Shown: positions 20,001-27,343, counted from the first letter of the stretch. The stretch is 64,000 bases of DNA from Planctomycetaceae bacterium (GCA_002724315.1 PBOJ01000049.1:1-64000); one strand, 5' to 3'. Program-made: numbers and translations. The notes: generated by a model not told the origin, from the sequence alone.

Positions 20001-21431
20001 GAGATCTGCGGACCAACCACCGACGAGGAGATCGCCGGCGAGTTGTCCATGACCTGCTCACAGGCATCGGCGGCACTCGAAGCGCTCGAGGGCGAGGGCA
20101 CGGTCCTCCGCGGACGTTTCCGACCGGCCGAGGACCGCCCGGACGGCCAGTCTCAGACCGAGTGGTGCCACCGACGACTGCTGGCGAGGATTCACCGGCT
20201 GACCGTCGAAGGGCTGCGACGACAGATCCGGCCGGTCGATGTGCCCACCTTTCAGAGGTTTCTCGCCCGGCACCACGGTCGGCATCCCGGCACCCAGCGG
20301 TCCGGGCCAGGGGGACTGTTCGAGGTGGTGGGAATGCTGCAGGGACTGGACGTTCCGGCCGAGAGCTGGGAAGCCGATCTGTTGGCCAGCCGTCTGACCG
20401 GTTACCGGGAGAGTTGGCTGGACGAACTGACCCTGTCGGGCGAGGTCGGCTGGGGGCGGCTGTATCCGAGTGCCGGGGCCTTCGAGCGGGCACGGCCAAT
20501 GTCGTCGCTGTCCAGGACGGCACCGCTGGGGCTGTTTCTCCGCGAGGACCTGGGGTGGTTGACCCGCTGGAGCCGGGTGCCCGAGGCTGACACGCTGGGA
20601 GCCAGCGCTCGCGAGATCTTTGACCTGTTGTCCGAAGGGGGGGCCCAGTTCGCTGCCGACCTGCTGAAAACAACCGGCGCGCTGCCCGACCAGCTCAGTG
20701 GAACGCTTGGTGAACTGGTCCGTCGCGGACTGGTCACCTGCGACACGTTTTCCGGCATCCGCCAGATCGTCGCGGGAACGGCATCGCGAAGGAGACATCG
20801 AGGCAGAAAGACCCGCACACGACGACCGGTGGGCGGATCGGGACGCTGGAGCGTGTGGTCACGGGGCGGAGCTGACGAGACCGACGACACCGACGAATCC
20901 GGACAACGGCAGCGCGCCGCCGAAGCCGACGCGCTGGAACAGTGGGCCTGGCAGCTGCTCAGAAGATGGGGCGTTGTCTGTCGCGACCTGTTGCGCCGCG
21001 AACCCGGTGCCCCCAAGTGGTGGCAACTGCTGGGCGTGTTCCGGAGACTGGAGGCGCGGGGAGAAATCCGGGGCGGACGGTTTGTCGAGGGACCGAGTGG
21101 AGAGCAGTTCGCCCTGGGAGACACGGTGCGGCGGCTGAGACAACTTCGGGACGGGGACGGGCAGGGTGGCGGACAGCCCGAGATCCTGGTGATCTCGGCC
21201 ACCGATCCGCTCAACCTGGTCGGAATCCTCACCGACGGAGGCCGGGTGCCGGCCGTGTCGCAAAACCGGGTCGCGCTGCTTGACGGCCGCGCCGTGGCTG
21301 CGGTCACCGGTGGCGAAATCGAATGGCTCGAGGACCTGGACGACCGGACCAGGGAATTGGTCGAGGCGGAACTGCCCGCGGGGTCGTCCTCGCCAAGTCG
21401 ACGTCCGGTGCTGACCGTCGAGAGCAATTGA
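17025..21431 (+). CDS. lhr: Lhr-type superfamily 2 DNA helicase, long form
   Basis: 1468 aa, the length of long Lhr helicases (around 1500), so it includes both the helicase core and the C-terminal extension. Motif I APTGSGKT is at 42-49, motif II DEIH at 168-171, motif III SAT at 203-205. Later motifs include LVFVNTRRLAERV, ASLELGIDIG and QRIGRSGH. Lhr proteins are 3'-5' helicases linked to DNA repair. The C-terminal part has winged-helix-like DTFSGIR and ISATDPLNLVGILTDGG, typical of the family. A basic then acidic stretch at roughly 1250-1300 (RRRHRGRKTRTRRP, ADETDDTDESGQ) looks like a flexible linker. The ATG at 17025 is used; an in-frame start at 16986 adds 13 residues. Confidence 0.93.
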   Translation: MPVSTFHPLIQKWFASRFDAPTQPQAQGWPAIAAGEHTLIAAPTGSGKTLTAFLAVIDRLLREGLENGGLDDTVRVVYVSPLRALSNDMHRNLELPLEEILELGRQEGYDMPDLRVGLRTGDTSSWERTKLVRRPPQILVTTPESLFLMLTAEKSRQTLGEVDTLIIDEIHALVRDKRGSHLSLSVERLEAHTSADLQRIGLSATQKPIHRTASFLVGGRAAEGTPTVIDVGHQRELDLQIEVPPSDLSAVCSHEQWAEINSRIVELINTHTSTLVFVNTRRLAERVTHQLTEILGEDHVGSHHGSLSSGTRLDTEQQLKEGRLKAVVATASLELGIDIGHVDLVIQIGSPRAIATLLQRIGRSGHSLGLIPKGRLFALSRDELIECQAMVRAIRSHRLDEVQVPVAPLDVLAQQIVAEVAAREWSSDELFALARGSGPYSQLARESFDRVIDFLSEGITDTSGRGRVYLHHDRVGGRLRARKSARLSACTNAGAIPDIGSYRVVTEDDLFVGTLDEDFAIESQAGDVFLLGNTSWRIHHVRGERVTVSDAGGAPPTIPFWRGEAPGRTWELSEEVSRLREEIAERIGGPGGEESGRARRLEQAKRWVAEETLCNEHAAGQVVDYIASQQAAVGLVPSGQRVLFERFFDESGGMQVVIHAPFGSRINRAWGLALRKRFCRSFDFELQATADDDGFILSLGPQHSFPLESLFGMLGPHNARNLLEQALLAVPVFQLRWRWNLTRSLMVLRRQGSKKVPHAIQRFRADDLLTAVFPKLTGCQENITGDHEIPDHPLVQQTMHDCLHEALDYAGLQQVLERIDSGEIELVGRDTREPSPFTWELLNANPYAFLDGGEIQERRARAVATRRSLSVEELGDLGRLDPEAIRQVIDEARPPVRDADELHDLLLSRFVLPAEAPADDWTGWFDELVETGRATRVILADDHTAWVAAERLPAAVAMYDNPTLDPLLTAPDGVRTDYTSTDARLAAVRGLVEICGPTTDEEIAGELSMTCSQASAALEALEGEGTVLRGRFRPAEDRPDGQSQTEWCHRRLLARIHRLTVEGLRRQIRPVDVPTFQRFLARHHGRHPGTQRSGPGGLFEVVGMLQGLDVPAESWEADLLASRLTGYRESWLDELTLSGEVGWGRLYPSAGAFERARPMSSLSRTAPLGLFLREDLGWLTRWSRVPEADTLGASAREIFDLLSEGGAQFAADLLKTTGALPDQLSGTLGELVRRGLVTCDTFSGIRQIVAGTASRRRHRGRKTRTRRPVGGSGRWSVWSRGGADETDDTDESGQRQRAAEADALEQWAWQLLRRWGVVCRDLLRREPGAPKWWQLLGVFRRLEARGEIRGGRFVEGPSGEQFALGDTVRRLRQLRDGDGQGGGQPEILVISATDPLNLVGILTDGGRVPAVSQNRVALLDGRAVAAVTGGEIEWLEDLDDRTRELVEAELPAGSSSPSRRPVLTVESN

Positions 21432-21444
21432 CGGCCGCAACGGC

Positions 21445-22755
21445 CTACAGGAAGTCGTTGATGATGTTCTCGAGCATCTCTTGACGCCCGCTCTCGTTGG
21501 CCTCCGGCTGACCCTTCTCGAGCATATATGACTCCAGTGACGCAAAACTCGCCTCGCCGGATTCGATCTGGGCACCGACCCCCTGGTCATAACTCCGGTA
21601 GCGGTTGGCAACGAAGTCCGAAAGAACTCCGTCGGCACGAATCGCTGCTGCGATCTTCAGGCCACGGGCAAACGCGTCCATGCCACCGATGTGGGCATGA
21701 AACAGGTCGATCGGCTCGAAGCTCTCGCGCCGCACCTTCGCGTCAAAGTTGACGCCACCCGGAGCCAGCCCACCCTGGGCCAGAATCACCAGCATGCAAC
21801 GCGTCGTCAGGTAGATGTCGGTCGGAAACTGGTCGGTGTCCCACCCCAGCAGCAGGTCACCGGTATTGGCGTCGATGCTGCCCAGGAATCCCTGGTGCGA
21901 GGCGTAGGTCAATTCGTGCATCATCGTATGACCGGCCAACGTCGCGTGGTTGGTCTCGATGTTCAGCTTCACACGATCCTCCAGCCCGTAGGCACGAATG
22001 AAGTTCAGGCAGGCAGCCGCGTCGAAGTCGTACTGGTGCTTGGTCGGTTCCTTCGGCTTGGGCTCGAACAGGAACATGCCATCGAACCCGATCGAGTCCG
22101 CGTGCTCGGCCGCCATGTGCATGAACCGTCCCAGGTGGTCCAACTCACGCTTCATGTCGGTATTGAACAGGTTCATGTCCCCCTCGCGGCCACCCCAGAA
22201 GACGTAGTTCTGACCGCCGAGCCGGTGAGTGACCTCCAGGCACTTCTTGACCTGGGCGGCCGCATAGGCAAACACGTCCGCGTTGCAACTGGTGGCGGCT
22301 CCGTGCAGGTAACGGGGATGGCTGAACAAGTTGGCCGTGCCCCACAGCAACCGGATGCCGGTCCGTTCCTGGGCAGCGGCCAAGGCGTCGGCGACCCGAT
22401 CGAGATTGTCGTTCGTCTCGCCCAGCGACGATCCCTCCGGAGCCACGTCACGGTCGTGGAAGCAGTAGAAGGGTGCTCCGAGTTTTTCGATGAACTCGAA
22501 GGCCACATCGACCCGGTTGACCGCGTTCTCAACGGATTCGCTGCCATCGTCCCAGGGACGCTGCAGCGTCGGAGCCCCGAAGGGATCGGCCCCGGTGGCT
22601 CGGAACGTGTGCCAGTAACAGACGCTGAATCGGAGATGCTCCTCCATCGTGCGCCCCTCGACCACCTCGTCGGCATTGTAATGGTGGAAGGCCAGCGGGT
22701 TCCGGCTCTCGGAACCCTCGTAAACGATCTTGTCGACCTCGGGAAAATGCGACAT
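21445..22755 (-). CDS. xylA: Xylose isomerase
   Basis: 436 aa, the length of the class II enzymes (about 440). It interconverts D-xylose and D-xylulose (EC 5.3.1.5) in the cytoplasm. Visible signatures are FHDRD with catalytic His100 and Asp103, the metal-site region [35 protein letters not shown], and [20 protein letters not shown]. The ATG at 22755 gives the standard N-terminus (EVDKIVYEG). There is no xylulokinase or xylose transporter beside it. It converges with lhr with only 13 bp between stops. Confidence 0.96.
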   Translation of the reverse strand: MSHFPEVDKIVYEGSESRNPLAFHHYNADEVVEGRTMEEHLRFSVCYWHTFRATGADPFGAPTLQRPWDDGSESVENAVNRVDVAFEFIEKLGAPFYCFHDRDVAPEGSSLGETNDNLDRVADALAAAQERTGIRLLWGTANLFSHPRYLHGAATSCNADVFAYAAAQVKKCLEVTHRLGGQNYVFWGGREGDMNLFNTDMKRELDHLGRFMHMAAEHADSIGFDGMFLFEPKPKEPTKHQYDFDAAACLNFIRAYGLEDRVKLNIETNHATLAGHTMMHELTYASHQGFLGSIDANTGDLLLGWDTDQFPTDIYLTTRCMLVILAQGGLAPGGVNFDAKVRRESFEPIDLFHAHIGGMDAFARGLKIAAAIRADGVLSDFVANRYRSYDQGVGAQIESGEASFASLESYMLEKGQPEANESGRQEMLENIINDFL

Positions 22756-22921
22756 GGAAGGGCATCCGTCGGTGTGGGGAACAACAGCCTCGGTGATCCG
22801 TAATGTACTGCTCGACCCGGAATCGGGAAAGCCGCGGGGATGAGTCCGGAAATGGTCTTGCCCCGTGAGAGCGGTTTGCTGACACTACCGCGCGCCACAC
22901 CCGTTCTTCCAACCAATCCCG

Positions 22922-23491
22922 ATGAAGACCGTGATCGCTCACCGGTGCTCCACACTGTCGCTGGCTGTTCTGTTTGCCGGCGGCTGCGCGGCCATGCCGG
23001 CCATGGCTCCGGTCAGACCGACGCCCACCGTTGTCCCCGGAACGATCACCGAAACGACCTGGGAACAGACCGTCAACGCCCTGCACTCGTTCCACTTTTC
23101 GATCGAAAAGGAAAACCGGCTGGCCGGTACCATCCAGACCGAGTATCTGCCCGGAGCCGGGCTGCTCGAACCGTGGCACTTCGATTCGGTCACGCTGGGA
23201 GATCGCATCGAAAGTTCGCTACAACCGATTCGGCGTCGTGCCCTCGTGACACTGACCCAACTCGACACTGGGATTCAGGTCGACGTGGAAGTCACCAAGG
23301 AGAGGGAAAACCCCAGAGGTCCAACCCGACATTCTCCCGGTGTGGCCAACTACCCCGGCGGGCAGCCAGTGCAACGTGACCTCAATGTCGTCATCGGCGG
23401 CTCGACACCTCCGGGATGGATTGCTCTCGGCCGCGATGCGGCCCTGGAACGGGTCCTCCTGACGGCCATCGTTGCCCACATTGGCCGGTAA
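22922..23491 (+). CDS. Hypothetical lipoprotein
   Basis: 189 aa with a lipoprotein signal: hydrophobic LSLAVLFAGGC with a lipobox FAGGC (Cys at ~22), so it is probably anchored to a membrane after lipidation. The mature part is about 165 residues of alternating beta-like sequence (LAGTIQTEYLPGAG, RRALVTLTQLDTGIQVDVEV) with no motif I recognise. An Asn/Pro/Gly-rich stretch follows (~125-150). It precedes the DUF1559 gene on the same strand by 175 bp, but a promoter sits between them, so they need not be cotranscribed. Confidence 0.7.
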   Translation: MKTVIAHRCSTLSLAVLFAGGCAAMPAMAPVRPTPTVVPGTITETTWEQTVNALHSFHFSIEKENRLAGTIQTEYLPGAGLLEPWHFDSVTLGDRIESSLQPIRRRALVTLTQLDTGIQVDVEVTKERENPRGPTRHSPGVANYPGGQPVQRDLNVVIGGSTPPGWIALGRDAALERVLLTAIVAHIGR

Positions 23492-23492
23492 C

Positions 23493-23505
23493 GAGGCTTC
23501 GCCTC
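23493..23505 (+). terminator. Weak hairpin after the lipoprotein gene
   Basis: Two bases past the stop codon, GAGGC (23493-23497) can pair with GCCTC (23501-23505) around a three-base loop. There is no T-run, so this is a weak terminator candidate. Confidence 0.25.
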
Positions 23506-23543
23506 CCGACAGCCAATCCCCGAGAATGGCCTCCCCAAGTCAC

Positions 23544-23572
23544 TTGACACCCCATTTCCCGTCCACTAGCCT
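23544..23572 (+). promoter_or_regulatory. Putative sigma70-type promoter of the DUF1559 gene
   Basis: A perfect -35 box TTGACA (23544-23549) is followed by a 17-base spacer and TAGCCT (23567-23572) as a partial -10 box. The predicted start of transcription would be near 23579, inside the adjoining palindrome, leaving an approximately 90-base leader before the ATG at 23667. Confidence 0.5.
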
Positions 23573-23574
23573 TT

Positions 23575-23593
23575 ATTGAGATTGAATCTCAAT
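23575..23593. promoter_or_regulatory. 19-bp perfect palindrome, candidate operator (Fur-family-like)
   Basis: ATTGAGATTGAATCTCAAT is a perfect 9-1-9 inverted repeat centred on 23584. It directly follows the putative -10 box and overlaps the predicted transcription start, the usual place for a repressor site. Its inner 7-1-7 core TGAGATT-G-AATCTCA matches 10 of 14 arms positions of the Fur-family box TGATAAT-N-ATTATCA. A one-base loop makes an RNA hairpin role unlikely. The binding protein is inferred, not shown. Confidence 0.5.
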
Positions 23594-23637
23594 TTCACAA
23601 CACATGCAGCCTGGCAACACCGCAACAGGCAGGAAAA

Positions 23638-23664
23638 GAAGAAGAAGAAGAAGAAGAAGAAGAA
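23638..23664 (+). repeat. (GAA)9 trinucleotide tract abutting a start codon
   Basis: Nine exact GAA units are followed by GC and then the ATG at 23667. The purine tract occupies the ribosome-binding region of the DUF1559 gene. Such tracts can change copy number by slippage, which here would alter leader length without touching the reading frame. Confidence 0.95.
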
Positions 23665-23666
23665 GC

Positions 23667-24689
23667 ATGTCAACCGTTCACACCCCCGAAACCCAAAGAC
23701 GGCCCCGCAAACGGGGATTCACGCTGATCGAACTGCTGGTTGTAATAGCCATCATCGCAATCCTGGTGGCCCTGCTGCTGCCAGCCGTACAACAGGCGCG
23801 TGAAGCCGCCCGACGCGCGCAGTGCAAGAACAACCTCAAGCAAATCGGACTCGCCCTGTCCAACTACCAGGAGACGTTCAAGTATTTCCCGATGAGCTTC
23901 TGCACGGACAGGAATTTCGGTGGAACCAACACCGGTGGTGGCGAATGGAGCGTGCAGGCCAGGCTCCTGCCATTCATTGAGCAGGAGAATCTCCAGGACC
24001 TGATCGACTTCACGCAGTCCTACGGCAACCAGGTGAAGGTCAAGACACACCGGGTCGACACTTTTCTCTGCCCGAGTGAAACCCTCGACATGGCCCGCGT
24101 CGGATCCGACGGGAACGCCAAGTACTACCCGCTGAACTACGTCTTCAACGGAGGCACCTGGCAGGTCTATGATCCTGCCCGAAACCTGGGTGGTGATGGG
24201 GCCTTCTATCCCAACAGCCGACTGAAACCCCGTGACTTCATCGACGGCACCAGCAACACGCTCGCTTTCTCCGAGGTCAAGACGTTCACCCCCTATCTTC
24301 GAGACGGTGGATCAGCCGGCCCCATGCCGCCAGCCGACCCGAACGCGATCTCCGGCCTCGGGGGCAGTTTCAAGAAAAACACCGGGCACACCGAATGGGT
24401 GGATGGCCGTGTCCACCAGTCAGGATTCACGACCACGTATCCCCCCAACACGGTCGTACCGCACACGGTGGACAACAGGGTCTACGACGTCGACTACACG
24501 TCGTGCCGCGAGGACAAAAGCTGCGGGACATTCGTCCGGGCCGCAGTGACGGCACGAAGTTTCCACAGCGAATCGGTCAATGCCCTGTTCATGGACGGCC
24601 ATGTCCGTTCGATCAGCCGCTCCATAAATCTCGAAACCTACCGGGCTCTTGGAACCCGGTTCGGTGACGATCAGATCGGCGATTTCTGA
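23667..24689 (+). CDS. DUF1559 protein with type IV pilin-like N-terminus
   Basis: 340 aa from the ATG at 23667. The frame is open back to 23604, but that extension only translates the GAA tract as an Arg run, so the shorter start is preferred. The N-terminus is a prepilin signal: basic RRPRKRG followed by [20 protein letters not shown], cleaved by a prepilin peptidase before Phe in related proteins. Typical DUF1559 features follow: [32 protein letters not shown] and the C-terminal [10 protein letters not shown] box. These pseudopilin-like proteins are strongly expanded in planctomycetes, with unclear function, probably envelope-associated. The leader is unusual (promoter, palindrome, GAA repeat). 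A hairpin follows the stop. Confidence 0.93.
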   Translation: MSTVHTPETQRRPRKRGFTLIELLVVIAIIAILVALLLPAVQQAREAARRAQCKNNLKQIGLALSNYQETFKYFPMSFCTDRNFGGTNTGGGEWSVQARLLPFIEQENLQDLIDFTQSYGNQVKVKTHRVDTFLCPSETLDMARVGSDGNAKYYPLNYVFNGGTWQVYDPARNLGGDGAFYPNSRLKPRDFIDGTSNTLAFSEVKTFTPYLRDGGSAGPMPPADPNAISGLGGSFKKNTGHTEWVDGRVHQSGFTTTYPPNTVVPHTVDNRVYDVDYTSCREDKSCGTFVRAAVTARSFHSESVNALFMDGHVRSISRSINLETYRALGTRFGDDQIGDF

Positions 24690-24727
24690 TCCCTTTCGCC
24701 GACCAACCGGTCGCCACCGCCTGGAAT

Positions 24728-24761
24728 CGACCCCGGTGCCTCCTCCCGAGCGCCGGGGTCG
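24728..24761. terminator. Hairpin between convergent genes
   Basis: CGACCCCGG (24728-24736) pairs perfectly with CCGGGGTCG (24753-24761), a 9-bp GC-rich stem with a 16-base loop. It is centred in the 79-bp gap between the DUF1559 gene and the convergent Arg/Asp-rich gene. There is only a short pyrimidine stretch after it, so it may act as a bidirectional terminator without a clear T-run. Confidence 0.55.
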
Positions 24762-24768
24762 CTTCACG

Positions 24769-25674
24769 TTATGTCAGCAGCGACCGCAACAACCGCAGAA
24801 ACAGGGAACTCGAAGCCTCCGCTTCCGGACGATGCTCGGCGCGGCCTTCGTCTCGATCTCGATCTCGATCTCGATCTCGATCTCGATCTCGATCTCGCTC
24901 CTCGACCCGCTCTCGCTCCTCGTCCCGCTCTCGGTCGTCATCCCGCTCTCGGTCGTCATCCCGCTCTCGGTCGCCATCCCGATCCCGATCCCGCTCGTCG
25001 TCATCCCGGTCCCGGTCTCGGTCTCGGTCGTCTTCCTCATCCCGGTCTCGCCTCTTGGCGAATTCAGCAAGTCGGTCGACGCGTCGAGAGAGATCATCCA
25101 ACCGTCGGTTGATGTGTTCGAGGAACTCTCTCAATTCACCGTCACGGCCCCCATCCCTACGGCGATCACCGTCACCACCTCGCCCCCGGTCGTCACGTTC
25201 CCGTCGACCGCGTGATCTCTCGTGTTCTATTCGCCGCTCCAATCGCTCGATTCGCTCTTCCACGATTCTCGCCACGTCTTCCATTCCGGCAGTCACGAGC
25301 AGTTGAGCCGCGTGACCGGCCACCTCCAGTTGTCCGAGTGGCCCAAGCGACTGCTCATCACGGCCATTCCAAGGCCGTGATTCGTCGTGAGACCGCCGCT
25401 CTTCGTGCCGACCCCTTCGACCTCGCTCACGTTGGTCACGCCGGCCACCTTCGTGCCGCTCGCGGTGCTCTCGCTCCTCCCACTCTTCTCGCCGTTCTTC
25501 TTCCTCTCGTTCCCATTGCCGCCTCTCGCGGCGTTCGTCCCGATTCCGCTCGAAACGCTCTTCCGACTCGTCCCGCCGGCGGTCCTCCTCCTGGGCAGCC
25601 AAAGGCCAACTGACCACCATCACCGTCAACGCCAGGCCCAGTACGGCCAATATCGATTTTGTCCAACCCGTCAT
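24769..25674 (-). CDS. Secreted Arg/Asp/Glu-rich low-complexity protein
   Basis: 301 aa starting with a good signal peptide (SILAVLGLALTVMVVSWPLAAQ). The mature protein is dominated by charged repeats: Arg/Glu-rich at about 30-100, then a less biased core (LGPLGQLEVAGHAAQLLVTAG, ~112-132), a likely coiled coil (LREFLEHINRRLDDLSRRVD) and Arg-Asp dipeptide runs toward the C-terminus. The core and coiled coil have normal composition, so this is a real gene rather than a translated repeat. No enzyme family is recognised. The charge pattern suggests a polyampholyte that could bind minerals, polymers or other proteins outside the cell; that is speculation. Confidence 0.75.
   Translation of the reverse strand: MTGWTKSILAVLGLALTVMVVSWPLAAQEEDRRRDESEERFERNRDERRERRQWEREEEERREEWEEREHRERHEGGRRDQRERGRRGRHEERRSHDESRPWNGRDEQSLGPLGQLEVAGHAAQLLVTAGMEDVARIVEERIERLERRIEHERSRGRRERDDRGRGGDGDRRRDGGRDGELREFLEHINRRLDDLSRRVDRLAEFAKRRDRDEEDDRDRDRDRDDDERDRDRDGDRERDDDRERDDDRERDEERERVEERDRDRDRDRDRDRDRDEGRAEHRPEAEASSSLFLRLLRSLLT
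24852..24893. repeat. Seven tandem CTCGAT hexamers
   Basis: Seven exact copies of CTCGAT lie inside the charged-repeat gene. On the minus strand they encode alternating Arg and Asp residues. Hexamer copy-number change would keep the reading frame. Confidence 0.95.
24924..24977. repeat. Three tandem 18-bp repeats
   Basis: The unit CCCGCTCTCGGTCGTCAT occurs at 24924-24941 and 24942-24959, and with one T-to-C change at 24960-24977. On the minus strand it encodes six residues (RERDDD-type). It sits next to the CTCGAT repeats in the same gene. Confidence 0.93.
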
Positions 25675-25821
25675 CGTCAGATCTCCTGAAGCTGGTCAGT
25701 GTGTCTCTTGTTTCGGGGTATTGTGCCGTCCATGGGCACCGGCAACCGGACCCGGTCCACACCCAAAACCGATGGTAGCAGAGGGGGGATGGGGAAACTG
25801 CACAAACATTTCGGAAGAGGG

Positions 25822-26298
25822 CTACCCCAGGCGGGCATAGCCACCGAAATACAGCAACGGCCGGCCGCCGTCTTCTCCACGATCCTCACCATTGACGATC
25901 TCGCCAATGAAGATGTCGTGGTCACCACCTGCAATCACCTCCGAGAGCCGGCAATCAACATAGCCCAGCGTCCCCCCCAGTACCGGCGAACCGGTCTCCC
26001 CGTCCTGGTAGTCCAGGTCCGAGAACTCCTTGGGCCCGGGCGTGGCGAAGCGATTGGAAATCTCTTCCTGGTTCTCGGCCAGGATATTCATCGCGAACGC
26101 GCCCGCCTCATTCAGGAACCCGTGCGTCTGGGTCGTCTTGTCGACACAGACAAGCACCAGTGGCGGATCCAGCGACAGGCTGGTCACGGCATTGGCTGTC
26201 ATCCCCCACAGCGTGTCTCCGGCCTTCATCGTGACCACGGTCACACCGGTGGCGAAACGGCCCATGATGGTCCGTTGCAATTTTGGGTCAATCGGCAT
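25822..26298 (-). CDS. Flavin reductase-like FMN-binding protein
   Basis: 158 aa, the usual size of the flavin reductase (HpaC/split-barrel) family. Recognisable stretches include MGRFATGVTVVTM near the start, GMTANAVTSLSLDPPLVLVCV (the family core), and the C-terminal HDIFIGEIVNGE. These enzymes reduce FMN or FAD with NAD(P)H, often to supply two-component monooxygenases. No monooxygenase lies beside it, so the partner is unknown. The ATG at 26298 is preceded by GAGGAG about 8 bases upstream. Confidence 0.9.
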   Translation of the reverse strand: MPIDPKLQRTIMGRFATGVTVVTMKAGDTLWGMTANAVTSLSLDPPLVLVCVDKTTQTHGFLNEAGAFAMNILAENQEEISNRFATPGPKEFSDLDYQDGETGSPVLGGTLGYVDCRLSEVIAGGDHDIFIGEIVNGEDRGEDGGRPLLYFGGYARLG

Positions 26299-26369
26299 GT
26301 CTCTGGCTCCTCGTGATGTGCAGCGGTCCAGAAAACTTCGGACTGCGAATCTCGACCGCGAAGACTGTT

Positions 26370-27059
26370 TTACAGCCCCAGTCGAACGATTCCCACCACG
26401 ATGCCTCGCACCTCGACCCGGTCGGCTGCGACCTCCAGCGGCTGCATCTCGGCGTTGGCCGGCTGCAGTGTCACGGTCGCCCCACGACGATCCCGGTAGA
26501 CACGTTTCAGGGTCGCATCTGACCCGTCGACCAAGACCACCGCCACCCCACCATTCTCACATTCCGGCTGGCTACGGACGATCGCCAGGTCCCCGTTTCG
26601 GATCCCCTCCTCGATCATCGATTCGCCACGCACTCGCAACAGGAAGTGACCGTCCGGAGCAAATTGTTCGGCCAGGTCGAACTCATCGGTATTCTCGATC
26701 GCTTCGATCGGCAGCCCGGCCGGCACGTCGCCGACCAATCTCAACCGCCGTGGACCGGTCACGCCGTCGGCCAGACGTCCCTCCAGTCCCTGGAAGAAGT
26801 CGGGGTGATTCCCGATAGCTTCGGCCATGCCCTCGGGAGGCCGACCACACCGGGTCAGCAACCAGTCACGGTCGACCTCCAAGACATCAGCAAGCGCAAC
26901 CAGCAAGCCGGCACTGGGCATCGTCCCCAGGCGGCCGTTCTCGATCTTCGACAGATACGTGTGGTTGGTGTCGGCCAACTCAGCCAGTTTTCTCTGCGTC
27001 AGCCCCCGATCGACCCGCAGGCCACCGATCAACCGCCCGATCTCCAGTTCGCTCGGCAT
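26370..27059 (-). CDS. XRE-family HTH / S24 (LexA-like) self-cleaving repressor
   Basis: 229 aa. Residues about 7-70 form an XRE/HTH_3 DNA-binding domain (RVDRGLTQRKLAELAD, YLSKIENGRLG). The C-terminal half is an S24 peptidase domain. Ala114-Gly115 in GDVPAGLPIEA is a candidate LexA-like cleavage site; GESMIEEGIRNGD supplies Ser147 and ATLKRVYRD supplies Lys185, so the Ser-Lys dyad is intact. This is a CI-type rather than LexA-type DNA-binding domain, so it may respond to DNA damage by autocleavage but bind different operators. It lies 13 bp after csrA and is probably cotranscribed with it. The targets are unknown. Confidence 0.9.
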   Translation of the reverse strand: MPSELEIGRLIGGLRVDRGLTQRKLAELADTNHTYLSKIENGRLGTMPSAGLLVALADVLEVDRDWLLTRCGRPPEGMAEAIGNHPDFFQGLEGRLADGVTGPRRLRLVGDVPAGLPIEAIENTDEFDLAEQFAPDGHFLLRVRGESMIEEGIRNGDLAIVRSQPECENGGVAVVLVDGSDATLKRVYRDRRGATVTLQPANAEMQPLEVAADRVEVRGIVVGIVRLGL

Positions 27060-27072
27060 AGACGACGCCTGC

Positions 27073-27291
27073 CTACTCGTGCCCGGTTGTGCCCATCAGG
27101 TCCAACCGCCGGATCACCTCCGACAGGGTCTCCGGCTCATTCCGACCCACAATCTCGCCGCGAACCACCGGCACCTCCGGCGGCGCGTCGATCCCCAACT
27201 TCACCGTCCCGCGATCCGTCCGCAGCACTGTCACCACCACGTTGTTCCCGATCGTGATTCTCTGCGACGCCTTTCTCGACAACACCAGCAT
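27073..27291 (-). CDS. csrA: Carbon storage regulator CsrA
   Basis: 72 aa, within the family's 60-75 range. It begins MLVLSRKASQRITIG, the CsrA hallmark, followed by VVVTVLRTDRGTVKLGIDAP and PVVRGEI, covering the RNA-binding strands. It is a dimeric RNA-binding protein that controls translation and stability of mRNAs carrying GGA motifs. The start at 27291 has a strong Shine-Dalgarno, GGAGG, 8 bases upstream, and an RNA hairpin with GGA in its loop lies further up (27320-27343), suggesting autoregulation. It precedes the XRE-S24 repressor gene. In some bacteria csrA neighbours flagellar genes; none are here. Confidence 0.96.
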   Translation of the reverse strand: MLVLSRKASQRITIGNNVVVTVLRTDRGTVKLGIDAPPEVPVVRGEIVGRNEPETLSEVIRRLDLMGTTGHE

Positions 27292-27298
27292 GCTTTCA

Positions 27299-27343
27299 CC
27301 TCCGTGTTCTCAACTCTCCAGCCCGGAATCCATCAGCCGGGCT
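27299..27343 (-). promoter_or_regulatory. csrA leader: candidate CsrA-binding hairpin plus GGA-containing Shine-Dalgarno
   Basis: In the csrA transcript, AGCCCGG (27343-27337) pairs with CCGGGCT (27326-27320), a 7-bp stem closing a ten-base loop that contains AUGGA. The ribosome-binding site reads ACGGAGG (27305-27299). Both fit ANGGA, the core of CsrA sites, and the two GGA cores are about 28 bases apart. Together they suggest CsrA represses its own translation. Binding has not been shown. Confidence 0.55.

Noticed and set aside
21691-22803. 370-codon open frame opposite xylA
   Set aside because: Antisense to a textbook xylose isomerase.
23604-23666. Upstream in-frame start for the DUF1559 gene giving an Arg-rich N-terminal extension
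   Set aside because: The extension is just the translated GAA tract and would place nine Arg before the prepilin signal; the ATG at 23667 gives the standard N-terminus.
24852-24977. Possible CRISPR array
   Set aside because: The units are contiguous, with no spacers, and lie inside a coding sequence.
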